Positions 10,862-28,000 of a stretch of 64,000 nt of DNA are shown in pieces. Each line of letters opens with the position of its first letter. Position 1 is the stretch's first letter. Source of the stretch: Xestospongia bergquistia (taxonomy: Eukaryota > Porifera > Demospongiae > Haplosclerida > Petrosiidae); the NCBI GenBank assembly GCA_963965975.1, contig OZ014413.1, forward strand, positions 126,501 through 190,500, read 5' to 3'. Position numbers and translations under genes: made by a program. The notes under the pieces are model-generated. The model was not told the DNA's origin, did no database searches, and worked only from the letters and a program-made list of their open reading frames with translations.

Positions 10862-10925
10862 ATACCATTTTATACTGCACCCATGACATTTTATCTATTA
10901 GAATGACAGATTCTATGCATAATTT

Positions 10926-13824
<2,899 letters not shown>

Positions 13825-14004
13825 TTGACATTATTATAGGAGCTCCAGTCCAGTCACCTCCATAATTCAGCAATGACATCAAAAATTAAACTAGTACCGA
13901 CAAAATTATCAAGCTAAAATTATAGTTATAATAATAATTATTTTTTAGCGAATCAGTATTAATAATTTAATTCCAATTTAAAAATTCTCTTAGCCTTAAA
14001 GACA

Positions 14005-14146
14005 GCACAATTGAAACCAACAATTGATGAACTTATTGATGGACTTGATGAAGTTACTAATTGGTTTCATTTGGGGGTATATTTACATATTCCTTACCAC
14101 AAACTAACTGAAATTGAGTCAAAAAATAAAGGGTTTAGTTATTTAT
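14005..14146 (+). pseudogene. Death-domain-like fragment (copy 2)
   Basis: This is the duplicate of the fragment at 470-606, with small differences such as Ile-Asp in place of Ile-Asn in the ELINGL stretch and Tyr for Cys in the IPCHK stretch. Like copy 1 it ends abruptly in A-rich sequence before the GC-rich element at 14,161. It is probably non-functional. Confidence 0.4.
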
Positions 14147-14160
14147 AAAAAAAAAAACAT

Positions 14161-14506
14161 GTTGTGTTGCCCAAACGATTCCTACTCGCTCACCCACTCA
14201 GGCTTCCACTTAGGCTCCAGGATTCCCTGCTATTGCTAGCTGGGACCGCCACCTGGCTTGGTAACCCTCGTCTTCGCGAGGTAATCCTGGCTGGAGCATC
14301 GCCCTAACTTAAAACCAGCCGTACGGGATTCCAGCTCTTAGGGAATATCGCATTCAGGAACCGGGAACCACAAATACACCAGCCTCTTCTCGTTTAAAGG
14401 GAGACTACCAGCCCTATCCTAGTCGGCCTTTCGGATACTCCGTAGAGTATGCTGGTAACCATCTCAGAGGTCTGATGCATTGCAGAACGCTGGCCCACAA
14501 CACAAC
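14161..14506. mobile_element. GC-rich 346-bp element (copy 2)
   Basis: This has the same length as the block at 634-979, the same 9-bp inverted ends and only one or two obvious substitutions. It was carried here by the segmental duplication and is not a second insertion. Confidence 0.45.
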
Positions 14507-15068
14507 CTATCCAAGGTGGTTTTCATTTCCTTTTATATGTACTGCAGATTTTGTCATCATGCTCTTGTGGGGCGCCCTGTTTGTTGCCTATGAATATCAT
14601 TAACGCTAGTTTGTGATTACCGGCGTCAGTGAGTTAACGACACCTATGAAGATGATTACTATAGCATCGATGAGACTGCTAAAGAAATTAATACTACTAA
14701 AATACTGTAACTTTTAAGAGCTAAGAATAAAACTAGCCCTACTTAAGCAAAGTAGAACAACACTACTAATTATAATAATTTTTTTCATATTTTAAGGTTA
14801 AAGGGGCTTAAAAAAATAAAAATCATTACCTAAACACTCTTCTTCATTATCTAAATTTATAACAGCTCCTTTAGTTCCTCAAGTGCTCCAGCTTTGGATA
14901 ACTTTCTTAAGCCAATGGCTTTCGACTTACCTTGTTGTAGCTATAATTAGCTAATTATATAGGGTCAACCTAACTGTCTATATAACAGTTAATACAAAAA
15001 TGGAAATTCATGATTTTATGTCTCAATTTTATAAGAAGTGGTGGCATAAGTTTAAGCTTTTAAAAAAA

Positions 15069-15690
15069 GTTATGGAGTTATCGTAAACCATTAATATTGG
15101 AGCAATTACAAAGAATAGATGCTGATCTCATATGCTTACAAAGTGTTGATCACTATCATGACTTCTTGCAGCCTTTTTTTCAAAGAGATGGATATCATAG
15201 TATTTTGTTGCAAGGCCACACTCAAAATGTCTTAAATTTGTACCTAACAATGGTTCAGATGGTATTGCATTACTTTATAACACTAAATGGTTGAAATTAG
15301 TCAAGAAGAAAGAAATTATTTTACCTACAAATGATCCTGCCCTATCTAATTCTAACCAGGTTGCTATTTTAGCCAGCTTCCAAACTTCCAGTAATAAGAT
15401 ATGTGTAGTAGTAACTGGATTAAAAGAAGGACACTTTTTAGTTCAGACAAGATTACTTTAAGGTGACTATATCTTAGATCAAATACGAGAGTTTGCAGGA
15501 GACTTACCTTTAATATGTTGTGGTAACTTCAATGCTGGTCCCAAAGAACTAGTCTATGGTCACTTCTCATCATCAAAACCTCCTATCTCTAGTGCATACA
15601 ACAGAGAGGGTTCTGAGCCAAACTTTACTGTATGGAAATGCAGTGCATCTGGTAATGTTAAATTGCCAGCAGATTATATATGGTATTCAT
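15069..15690 (+). pseudogene. NOCT: Nocturnin-like EEP-domain sequence, decayed (copy 2)
   Basis: This is the duplicate of 1,879-2,485. It keeps the bases deleted in copy 1, so EQLQRIDADLICLQSVDHY reads through, and it preserves NREGSEPNFTVWKCSASG near the end. It has its own in-frame TAA where copy 1 has CAA (near 15,459). It shares with copy 1 the frame break before NGSDG and the Glu-to-Ser and Asp-to-Asn losses in the active-site motifs. The shared lesions indicate that the gene was already dead or non-catalytic before the duplication. Confidence 0.75.
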
Positions 15691-15865
15691 CTTGATTAAC
15701 AGGAGATGCCTTCAAGTGCTCATTAGTTTCTTGATTGACAGGAGTTTCCTTCAACTGCTCATTAGTTTCTTGATTAGCAGGAATTTCCTCTATCTGCTCA
15801 TTAGTTTCTTGATTAACAGGAGTTTCCTCATTTGATTCAGTAGTTTCATCTGTTGGCTCATTCAT
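15674..15865 (-). CDS. Possible short acidic protein segment with 13-residue repeats (copy 2)
   Basis: This is the duplicate of 2,474-2,665 with a few conservative changes (Leu to Ile, Ser to Thr, Thr to Ser) and the frame intact. In this copy the frame extends upstream through KEYFPGEEFLPKIPDPED to a stop near 15,955. An open frame in both copies is weak evidence because they are so similar overall. Confidence 0.3.
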   Translation of the reverse strand: MNEPTDETTESNEETPVNQETNEQIEEIPANQETNEQLKETPVNQETNEHLKASPVNQDEYHI

Positions 15866-16058
15866 TTCATATATAATATCTTCAGGATCAGGAATCTTGG
15901 GTAGAAATTCCTCTCCAGGAAAATACTCTTTAAAAAATATAGTTCATTCGTGAACGGAGTTAGTATACGGAAACGTTCTTAAATTTGTGTAGAAATAAAA
16001 TGCGGGTTATAGTTAATCAGCTCCGTATACTATAAAAACGTGCGTTGTATGCTTATTA

Positions 16059-19000
16059 ATGGCTGCTAGGAAGGGTAAGCATGTTCAACGATTTTCTGGA
16101 GAATACTGGAAGAAATGGAAGGCAGAAATAGAGCAGACATTAGAAGATGGTAGCCATGGTAACCTAATATAGTTCTTACTAACTAATATGATATATTATA
16201 GTAGTTCTAGAACAGGTGGACATAATATTTACAGCATCAGAATTATCACCTCAACTGACTGCCATTAAAAAGGTGTCATTATCTATAAAATATATTTTTA
16301 ATTTATGTTGATTTTTAAAAGGTACAAGAAGTACTTTGTAAAGAGATTTGTTCTGATGTTGCCATGGCAACTATTGTTAAGGGGTTTGTAGAGCTTCATT
16401 CACAATGTTTGTCTCGTCATCCAGTGCAAAGAACAATAGCAAGGTAAAATGATAATGTCATAATGATGTCATAATGGGTTTAAAAATTAAAATATATTTT
16501 ATTTAACTCTAGTGTCCTTCATGTAATATCACAGAACTATCAATCTGATATTGTCTTATCAGCTATTATCAGTCACCTAACTGATTTAATTAAAGAGGGT
16601 GTGGTCAATACAATGGTGGATTATGTCCAGTCACTAATGGAACATTTTCCACCTGGAGAGACAGTTTTACACCTATCAATTCCAATAGGTAACTAATTAT
16701 CAGGATTATCCTCTTAATAGTGTCTGTCATATATAATTATATATAGTACTTTATGAATTTAACAATATTTTAACAAGTCAATTTAAGGAATGTCTTGAGG
16801 GGTTAGTTACATGAGGTAAATCCTGTTAATTATTAGATTATTTAGGTCATTAGAATCACGGGAAATATTATTGTCATCATCAAAAGTTTTATTAAATGTT
16901 TTGTTGCATTGTCAACAATTGCTCGTACAATTGACAAAGTCATGTGACCCTAATGATGTCATAATGACATCATTAGGAATGGATGGAGTATCTATTTCAG
17001 AGATACATTGGCCTGTGGTATGTACTAGTGACAGATCCTGTGAATGGTTAACTGAACAATTGAGAGCTTTGAGATTTTTATCTGAAACACTATTAAAAGA
17101 AGGTAAGGCTATCATACATGTGATGGAGTGAAAAGCATTATAAAAGACACTGTGTATTGAGGATACCCTTTATATTAAGGACATATGTTCTAGTCCCATA
17201 CTAATACTTTAGTGTATTATTATTAATACAACCTCTATAATGAGGACATCTCTATCTGAAAGCAATAGAGATGTTTGTTGCATCAACTCTAATTTAGTGG
17301 ATATCTATTTCTCTAAATACTTGTTAATAATTTTTTCCATTCTTTTTGTAGCTGACCAATTTACAAGAGATCTTATCATTTCAATAGCAATGCTATTAGT
17401 GGTTACCATAGCAATCCTAAATCCTTCAACTCTTGACGTTGTTCTTCCTCCCTTATGTCACCAATGGTTACATAACTCCCACACATCATTACCACTATTA
17501 TCACAACTCGCAATAACTCATGCTTTAATAGCAAAGCTTTCAACAACAGAGTTAACTAACATTAAAGTTGAAGGAACTCAACTATTACTATGGATTTTTA
17601 ATATAATATGTAACCTTGTAGACAAGTGAGTACTATGAACTCAATACATGTATATGTACATGTTATGTCACATGTGCTTGTATAGGTTTACTGAGTCTAC
17701 TGACTGTTATGCAGTCTCTCGTACATTATCATTGTGGACAAATGAATTGAGGTATATATAATTGTGTATATTATGGTTTATTAGTAGGAGTCCATGTAGG
17801 ATGACAGTGGATGTTGTCAATGATGTAGCTCCTGAAAGAGATCCTATTAAGAAATTATTGGAATATATTTGGTCTCATTGGGATGACCCTATTGATGTAA
17901 ATATAATTACATATTAATTAATAGTATGTTATTTTTAATAATTATTATAGGGAATACGACAACAATGTAAGAATATGTTTGATAACTTGATTGAGTTCTA
18001 TGTGGAACTTAAAAAAACAGGTACATATATATAATGGATGTTTTAGTATTACTCTCTCTCTCTCTTTCTTAGGGACTCAATCTACAGATCATCTCTATTC
18101 TCTTGCTTCCTCACTCTTCTCTCTCCCGTCCCCCACACGTGGGAAATACTCTTTATTATCATCACTAGTACCTCATATAACTATCTCTAAAATAATTTCA
18201 GAGTGGCCACACCTACCAGCAGAACTTATGAACACAATGGGTCATCAAATATTAGCATGTAAAGTGGGTGTGGTTGAGTTATGTAGCTTATATAAATATA
18301 ATATCTCACATAGGCTGGAGACTTATGGTGTAAGTTAGTTTATCAACATTATAAAGAAGTGGACAATGAGATCTGGAAACAAGTAAGTATTATTAGTAAT
18401 GGCTTAATTATATTCATTGCTTTCCTAGACATGGGTTGTACCCCTAGTTACTACTCTATTATCAAGTAATTCGTTACCTCGACTTCATATTAAGCAGGTA
18501 CAGTGTGTAAATGGTAAATAAATACTGTATTTATTATAATTTGTAGTATTGTTTATCAATTCTGTTCACAACTTCTCCTTGTGCTATGGATATTATCAAT
18601 GAAACTATCACATGTTTATCACATGACCTGTCATGTGACCTGGCGGATATGTTAACAGTTCAGTTGTTATGTATGAGTACTGGGAGTATAGTTACTGGAC
18701 CAGAAACTAAGTCTAGTGAGAAGAACTACTTCGATATATTGAACAGGGCTATTTGTCATGGAGATGACCAGGTAAGATGGCAGAGAAAGGGAGGGAGAGA
18801 TGGAGACTGACAGACATGTACATAATATATTTATTATTTTATATTCAGGTTGTTGTGTCTGCCTTACAAATAGTCTGTGATAGTAAACGTACTACAGACT
18901 TACCCTCAATCCCATACCTACCTGTGGTATTGGAATGTGTCCGACTACATCTGAATTCTCAATCTCCTTGGTTTCGTCAACAGGTACTAGCTCTATTAAA

Positions 19001-22000
19001 GAAGGTACAACTATACTATAATATTATTGAGTTTGTTTGTAGTTATTTTTAAGAATTAGTGATGGTTGCTATCGTTATCTAAAGGAGAGAGAGAAAAAAC
19101 ATTTAAATATGTCAGATGATGTACAAGAAATGATTCTACAATACAAGGTTCACTCTACAAACCCCATATACCAATATACTGACTAACCCCATATACCAAC
19201 ATACTGACTAACCCCATATACCAATATACTGACAAACCCCATATACCAACATACTGACTAACCCCATATACCAATATACTGACAAACCCCATATACCAAT
19301 ATACTGACAAACCCCATATACCAACATACTAACTAACCCCATATACCAATATACTGACATATACCATCATACTGATTAGCTTACTTCCTGTAGGATTTCC
19401 TTTCCCAGTTAATCCAAACATGCTTCCATTCTCTTGAACATCCGCTTGGTACATTTCAGAGAAGATATTTTGCTCTCTCTATCCTACAACTTATGAGTGA
19501 TATATTTCAGAACACGCTCCAACAATTTGAATTCTTAGCAGTAGTTCCTAACTATATTGCTCAGGCACTAGTCTATATAATATGGGATACCTTTGATTCC
19601 AATAGACAACTAGCATTACAGCTAGTTAAGACTCTTAACACAACTAAATTAATGGTAAGTATAATTACATGACAGTCATGTGACTATTTATTCATGTCAT
19701 GTGATCTCTGTTATAGTATGATGACTCCACTCTTACTTTACTCATACAACATTGTTATCAACTGATTACTGGTCCTAAGTACACTAGTTGTACTACTGGC
19801 TGTCATCTCTTGACTTTACTGATAGATATTGCTCCTCAGAAACTAATCATGGCATTTTCCAATATCTCTGGGACCCCAATATTGGGTCTGTCCCCTTCGT
19901 TATTATTAATTAAATGTCTAATGGCTATCTTATGTAGTCATATGACAAAATGTAGACAGAATTTAATAGTTGGATCTATTAGCACTCCAATGTATGGCGT
20001 CATACAAGCTATTAGAGGAGTGTGGACTAAAGTAGATTTACAAATGGAGTAAGTCAGTTTAGTGCTGCTAAAAAGTTTTATTTTTTTTCGTAGCTCTGAT
20101 ATCTTGTCAAACCAGTTTGATGAGATACAGTCACTCATTATAAACCTGATTGACTTATGTGTGGAAGTAGGAAAGATGGTTTCTCCCATTGTATGTAATA
20201 GTAGTCCTGAAGGGTTTTTACCCTCTGCAGATAATGAAGAGGTGTGGTCATATGCATAGCCAATAAATATACATAATATTACAATACAATAATGTTGATT
20301 GGTATATACTATTTAGGGAGAGGGTTATCGCCATGGCAACTCACAATCAGTATTGTTATGTTGTTGGCATTGTATGAAGGAAGTTGTTCTATTATTAGCA
20401 GCAATTATACAAACCAGCCAAGAGGTGGGGCCAAAAATGACATCATTGTTAACTACTAATGAGGTAGATTATATTTATCCATTTTCATTATAGTACATCC
20501 ATTTGAAACGTCTATTCATCCATTTATATCTAGATGTCACTCTACTGTTTTATAATTCATAGATTGAAGTCATTAGTACATTATTAATACAACAATTAAC
20601 TGAAGCTAGACATCGCGGTGCATTTGAAATGTCCTATGTTGGTTTTAGTAAACTCTGTCATTACCTATGGACCTCTAATAATACAGAGTTACAACTAAAA
20701 CCGACATTATGGATTAAAGAGCTCCTATTGTCATTACAATCATCATCACTAACACAACTTCTCTCTATTACTAGAAGAAGTGCTGGACTACCTTTTTATT
20801 GTCAAGTACGAATATACCGCCCACTCAATTATTATTAGATCACTTTCTTTGTATAGGCTATTGTTATTACTGAACCGAAGAATAGAAATTATAGTTGTTT
20901 AAAGGAGATAATGACTAATCTACTAACTATTGCTACAGCACATTCAGATCCACCTTCCATAATCAAAGATGATAAAACTAATAATGAGGTATAACCCTAT
21001 CATCACAGCTAATAATTAATATTAATTAACTCTCTTCTATATAGCTAGTACCACAACCATCTTCAGTTCATGCTCTTAATATATTACGAGGATTATTTCG
21101 TGAGTCTAAATTAGGAGAGCTTGTCATTCCATATGTAGCAGTAGCTATTAAAATTGCTATTGAAGGATTTAAAGCACAATTCTGGCCGGTTAGTAAGTTA
21201 TAATTAAATGAGTGGGCAACAAAAATTATTTTAAATGACAGACAATTTTTGACTGAGGGACATGAGTTGTTAATAATAGTAAATAAATAAGATGTATGTA
21301 CATTATGTGTAGATTATATACTATATGAGTTAAGTAATGAATATCAATATTAATGTCACACTTTATTAGTACTACAGTGTCTCTGATTAGACTTTAGATT
21401 GATTTGTGACAGTAACATATCGTGGTGGAGAGACATCCCTGAGTGGTGGGGAAACATCCTTAGGTGCTAGAGAGTATGGTGGTGGGGGATCTCTGTGTGG
21501 TGGGTACGCCCCTTCATGATGAGGGGCTATTGAGGGTAGTGTAATAGTAACTTGGGATTTTTCTTGAACCATATCATCACTTCTTGGTGGTTGTTCATCA
21601 GGTCTTTCTAGTTGTTCAGTAGATCTTACACATTGTCGAATGCATATCATGAGGAATCTTATGGCAGCTATAATAGCACCAACTGGAATCATATTGTCCC
21701 CCTAAGGAAAATCACTGAGGCTATTTCTACATTTCTATAATGCTAATCATTGTTTAACAAAATGGCTCTTATGGAAAATTATATACCGTAAACGTCAAAA
21801 TTTTTGAGGTAGTTATATTTTCGGGATTGACACAAAACGCGAAATTATGAGTTCGCGAAAATTTTACGCGCGAAAGTTTGAGCGGTGAAAATTTTGACAT
21901 TTACGGTATCTTGTTATCTTCTACATTGAATATCTTAAGCTAGCTAAAAGTATTAATAATAGATTATTCTTACTTACCTAACAATAAACCAAAGGTTCTT

Positions 22001-25000
22001 CCTTCCTTTTTTCTTTTTCTAAGTTATTATAATGATAGTAAAACAACTATTAGTCTCATACCCAGACGCCCACTCAGTTCATACATGAAAGGCCACTTGT
22101 TAGGTTGTATAATTCCCCAAGAAGAGTATTGACAACATGTGCTGTTTTGATTGCTAATGTATTCACTAATTCCTATGGAATTACATAGATCGTGTTGTAT
22201 CATGATCACAGTATTGGACTAAGTCAGCAAACACCCTTAATCAAGTGGGCGGTATTTAGGCATGAGAATAAACGTAATGTAATAACTTCTTAAATATTTT
22301 ATGTAAACATGACAACACTTAGTCAAATTTATTTAATACTAATAACAACTACTAAATTGAACTACAACATTACAGTGTATGTAATGTTGTGGTCTTATTT
22401 TCATGTTACATCAACTCTACTAACAGTTTACTTCCGAATCTCTAACTATATTCATATTGTCATCATTACTTTGTATATCCTGTCAGTATAGGGAGATACC
22501 CATAAAATAAGATTAAAAAATTATAAAAATAACACATTTTATAGTCTCAATATTCTGTCATATATGATTTACTAAATAGTAATCTTCAGAGCTTGATAGA
22601 CCAATGAATACTATACCTTTAAATTATACTGATGATTATAAGTGGATCTCTTGCTAAACTATTAAGTTCTTATAATGTGCTGTACTTCTGATTCATACCT
22701 GCTTACCTTATTAGCATTACATAGCATAGACGTCTTCTAGATACAAAGTAAATTTTTTGTAGTGATAACTTTGAATTAAAAGTCATTTTTCAGATACATT
22801 ATGTGTGTAGATAATTATAGTGTGTGAATTATATACTACATTATCAGTATTAGTATTAGTCCCATAATTCTTTGGTGTCTCGGATTAGACATTATGTAAC
22901 AGTATATGGGGGTGGGGGAATATTCATGGATGATGGGGGCGGGGGAATATTCATGGATGATGGGGGCAGGGGAACATTCATGGATGATGGGGGCGGGGGA
23001 ACATTCATGGATGATGGGGGCGGGGGAACATTCGTGTATGGCGCCATTTGTTGATAAGGAGCTGTTGGAGGTTGTATGGTTACATGAGGTTCCTCCTGGA
23101 CCACTATTTGTTCGTATTCTCTTTGAGCTCTTGCTCTTGCATGTTGTTCTTCACATGATCTGATGCATGCTTTTATGAGAGTTACAATAAGACCAATAGG
23201 TATGATAATAATCATATTGTCCTCCTGAAGAAAGGGTTAAAATTAATAAGCCATTGAAACTCTTTAGCAGTTAATTACTCTAATGGATTATTTTTAATGT
23301 ACAACAACTACATAGTACAGTCTTACTTCTATAGTTTAACTTACCTAATAATAGACTAAATGTTCTTTCTTCCTTATTATAGACACTGCTTATCTCTCAT
23401 AATCTTTACACACTACTATAATATACTATGGCTTTAGTTAGTTATTTTAAGAACTCTCTAAAATATAATTTTGCAATTAAGCATCTCCCTACAATAAAAC
23501 ACGCCTCTTTTTATGAATAACAAGTAATATGTTCACACAGGAATCAGTCTCATTTCAGAGACTGATTCCTATACCATTTTATACTGCACCCATGACATTT
23601 TATCTATTAGAATGACAGATTCTATGCATAATTTATCCTGGGATTATATCATACATAGACCTAAATATAGTAACACATAGACCTAAATATAGTAACACAC
23701 TTTCTAAAACTAGTAATGTGATCAACATGTTGGATAAATCCAAATATTACTATAATCAGTTTATTTAATGTAACCACACTTAGTTAAATCAATTTCACAC
23801 TATTAGCATATACTGAACTGTTATTTATCTATGACAAAAGTAAATACAAAAACATTTACACAACATAGCACAGTTTATTAACAATTTAGTCAGTATTATT
23901 TACACTTGTTCTAGTGGTATTGTTGGTTGTGATGTAGCGTGGTTCAAAGGTGGTTGTAGTCTAGGAACAGACACCATAGTATATGCATAGCCGGAAGCTC
24001 CTGGGATTACATGGTATACTTGAGTTTGTTGAGGAACTATGATCCTTGCCTCACTTGACATCTTTGAGGTTGCTCGACAGCAACTTCAACCAAAGGACTG
24101 TGTTGTTGTCGAGCTTGTGATTGTGCCCGATCATCTTGACAAGACTTGTTCTGAAATAGCTGTTGCTATGAATCCAATAGATATTATTATCATTGTATTG
24201 GAGATAATATTCTAGATGTTATGATAAATACTTATGACTAAAATCAGTATCATTGTACTTGGTACAAAACATATTTACTTGTTTTCTGCATATAATCTAA
24301 CAAGACACATTATACTTAATCTCATGCTATTTGACATGATGTCATTAGAATATTTTAACCACAACAAAATATGCATATTAATAATATGTATTACATATAG
24401 TATATTAACTATATTTCTAACTCACCTTCACATTCAAACACTGGCTCTTTCTTTTACTGATATTTGTATTTCCTTGTTTTCAAGTTATCTGATAGTGAAT
24501 TCATTGTTAGGGAATTTTTACATTGTTTATGAATTACTTTATAAATTCATATTACTTCAAGTGAGGTCTCCAAACAGTCTAAATGGCTGGACCTCAGCCT
24601 ATACTGATTTGTTGGTGACACTCATAGGTTCATTCCTGTACCATTTAGACTGATACCTCTGTATCCAACTAGTATTATGAAATAAGTTGGATATTGTTTT
24701 ACTAAAATGAAATTGCATTTAGAATTATTTATCAGATAAACAGCATCATATTTAGTTCTGAAGGTGATTTCTTCAGTTTGTCTAAACAGGAGGTTGCTGA
24801 GCTATCACTGTATAACCAGGAGGCTGAGGATATATCACTTGTTGATGTGGGACTGGGTATGGCATACTGATCCCAATGTGAGGTTCCTCTATCTTAACAT
24901 CGCTGGCCATTCGTTGATGTCTTCGTCTTCTTCTTGCTAGGTAATGTGCTCTTGACTGATCACGTTGTTCTTCACATGATCTAATACATGCAGTTATGAG

Positions 25001-28000
25001 TCGTACAATAAGTCCAATTGGAACAATTATTATCATTGTCCTAAGATATGAATTAAAGTTAACAAATTAGCTTAGATGTACTGCATGGAACCTAAGTATT
25101 TTAACTAACATAATATCCTAGATGTTATGATAAATACTTATGACTAAAATCAGTATCATTGTACTTGTTACAAAACATAATTGTTTTCTGCATATAATCT
25201 AACAAGACACATTATACTTAGTCTCATGCTATTTGACATGATGTCATTAGAATATTTTAACCACAACAAAATATGCATATTAATAATATGTATTACATAT
25301 AGTATATTAACTATATTTCTAACTCACCTTCACATTCAAACACTGGCTCTTTCTTTTACTGATATTTGTATTTCCTTGTTTTCAAGTTATCTGATAGTGA
25401 ATTCATTGTTAGGGAATTTTTACATTGTTTATGAATTACTTTATAAATTCATATTATATCAAGTGAGGTCTCCGAACAGTCTAAATAGCATGGACCTCAG
25501 CCTATAATGATTTGTTGGTGACACTCATAGGTTCATTCCTGTACCATTTAGACTGATACCTCTGTACCTAACTAGTATTATGAAATAAATTTGATATTGT
25601 TTTACTAAAATGAAATTGCATTTAGAATTATTTATCAGATAAACAGCATCATATTTAGTTCTGAACGTAATTTGTTCGGTTCGTCGAAACAGGAGGTTGC
25701 TGAGCTATCACTGTATAACCAGGAGGCTGAGGATATACCACTAGTTGACGTGGGACTGGATGTGGCATACTGATCCCAATGTGAGGTTCCTCTATCTTAA
25801 CATCGCTGGCCATTCGTTGATATCTTCGTCTTTCTCTTGCTTGGGAACGTGCTCTTGACTGATCGCGTTGTTCTTCACATGATCTAACACATGCAGTTAT
25901 GAGTCGTACAATAAGTCCAATTGGAACAATTATTATCATTATCCTAAGATATGAAATAGAGATAACAAATTAGCTTAAATGTAATTCATGGGACCTAAGT
26001 ATTTTAACTTAAAACACACTTAAGGATAGCACCTCCTTTCTCTTTCCTTTTTGATTTTGTTTATATAGTACATTCTTTACATACTTGTGCTAATGTATGT
26101 TGACATTTCAAGATTATATAGATTTAATAGCTTACTTAAATTAATTACAGTTCAGATTATTCTTGCATTGTATTTTCTTTTAATAGATCTAGTTTTATGC
26201 TATGTATTTAGACTCATTTCTGTACCATTTTGTAGACTGAGATAATGTGACTGACATCAATGTGATTTGGACTGGTTCTAGTATAACCTAGACTGATACC
26301 AATACCACTTAGATTGATACCAATACCACTTAGACTGATACCAATACCACTAAGACTTATGCCAATGTCTCCTTTAGATTCGTAATTCCTGTACTTTATT
26401 ATTAAGTGCTTTAATTGCTCGTGTGTTTGGTGTCAAAAGAGTACAAGACGAACGCTCTATTGAAAATAAAATGACTTCTCGCGAGTTCTTTGCTCGCTTT
26501 CCCTCTCTTCACTCTTTTCTCTTAGAGACACTGGAAACTGCTCTGCAAAAACAACTACCAGAAAGGTAAATGAGATACTATAGACAATGGAAACCTCTAT
26601 ATATATAAAGGCACCATAATTTATATAACATAATGTCCTCAAAATAAAAGAGATGCTCCTTAAATTAGTATAGTTTGGTATCAAGTAAGCTTCATGCTTC
26701 ATTTCTTTTTTAGTTTATTTCCTGTGTTGATGCTTCTCTCTCGTCTCTATCCTTCACCATTGGATGATGTACAATCTTCTCTTTCTCTTCTACCATTTCA
26801 AGCCCCTCTCATTAGGTACTTTAATGAGTCCACCCTATATTTAATTTTAGTTATCACTTTGTTAGGGCTGCAAGTAATCCTGTTTGGAAATGTCGCGTGC
26901 TGGTAGCTCATGCTTTCTTACCAACTGTCACACCTCACACTGTTGCTACAGTCTTGTCAAACCTGTTATCCAAACTAGTTTTATCTAATCAAAACCAGTT
27001 ACATGGTCTGTTACTGATAGTTGAAGCTGTGTTAAGTACTGAGAACCATGATGGAATTTTTAAAGGAGAGCTACGCAGTCAACTTGATAAATTACTCCAT
27101 CTGTTCTTAACAAAGAGATACATTGGTCAAAAGTGAGTGGTATTACCCTGTAATATTGTTTTATTATTATTAATTATTTTTAGAACTAATCAATGTGTTA
27201 TTACTAGGGGTCTATATCTTAAATGTGTGATGCTATTTTTTCAGTTAATGTCAACAGATGCTTTTAAAGAACTACCATTGTTATCTTATAACTATCTTCT
27301 TGAGTTAATATTAGATTGCCAAAATGACTTACTAAAAGGAGAGAAGTACCATTTAGACATGGAGCTTGTGATACATGAATTCTCTCTTCTATTGAAAATA
27401 ACCTTTCTCTTTCCTGCAAATGAAATCATACTGTCACCTTTGAAAATAGCATTGTTGTCATGGCAACAGTATCCTAACGTGGAGGTTATTTATGAATGTA
27501 TTCGAATGTCAGTATTTAATAGAGAACTAACAAGAAAAGAAGAGATAGAACTTGCAACAATAGCAATAAAGAAAACTGAAGATAATTTGCAATATGTAAG
27601 TGAATATAATTTATATTATTTGTATTCTTTCTTTGTTATAGAGTTATCAATTGTTATCTCATTTATTTGAAATGTGGAACAATGACATACCCCAACAATT
27701 AGATATTGATTGGTTTAATCTGTTTAACACAACAGTAACTAAACTATCTACACAGTGTTTAAGGTAAAGATCAATGCATTATTTATTAGTATATATTACT
27801 TACTAGTACATCATATAATAATATAGTTAATGCCAGTTATTACTGGATCATTTTACCAGTACTTAAATGCACTATATACCAATGTCTTTCTTACTGTGCT
27901 CATGTCCCAATTTATTATTCTTAATATACAGAGAAGAAGTTAAAGTGGCTATGATTCATTGGTGTAGTTATTATTTGAAGACCTTACCATCACTTAGTGA

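Larger units (their letters stand above)
1..10925. repeat. Segmental duplication, copy 1
   Basis: This stretch is nearly identical to 13,535-23,634 in the same orientation. Alignment is clear from the first base to the shared string ending 'gcataattt' at 10,925, after which the two copies differ completely. The THADA exons differ at only a few bases, for example at 6,299 and at the donor after 7,950. The left 2.7 kb differs more and carries an extra block at about 1,545-1,878. Copy 1 alone has the 644-bp element at 9,130-9,773. The simplest reading is the left part of a tandem duplication with a period of about 12.7 kb. A collapsed or misplaced second haplotype is the main alternative. Confidence 0.95.
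24212..26008. repeat. Two tandem copies of a 906-bp unit
   Basis: 24,212-25,117 is repeated at 25,118-about 26,008, each unit carrying one PPxY small gene plus its downstream AT-rich flank. A plus-strand hydrophobic open frame in both units overlaps the flank and is not considered a gene. Divergence is visibly greater than in the 10-kb duplication's THADA exons. Confidence 0.9.

Noticed and set aside
22309-22491. Short hydrophobic open frame repeated at 8,949-9,143
   Set aside because: It is AT-rich, has no homologue or splice context, and its end in copy 1 is altered by the MITE insertion without other sign of a gene.
24234-24653. Plus-strand hydrophobic open frame of 139 aa, partly repeated at 25,181-25,507
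   Set aside because: It lies in the flank of minus-strand genes, is hydrophobic because the DNA is AT-rich, and is shared only because the 906-bp unit is duplicated; the end differs between units and no splice or family signal supports it.
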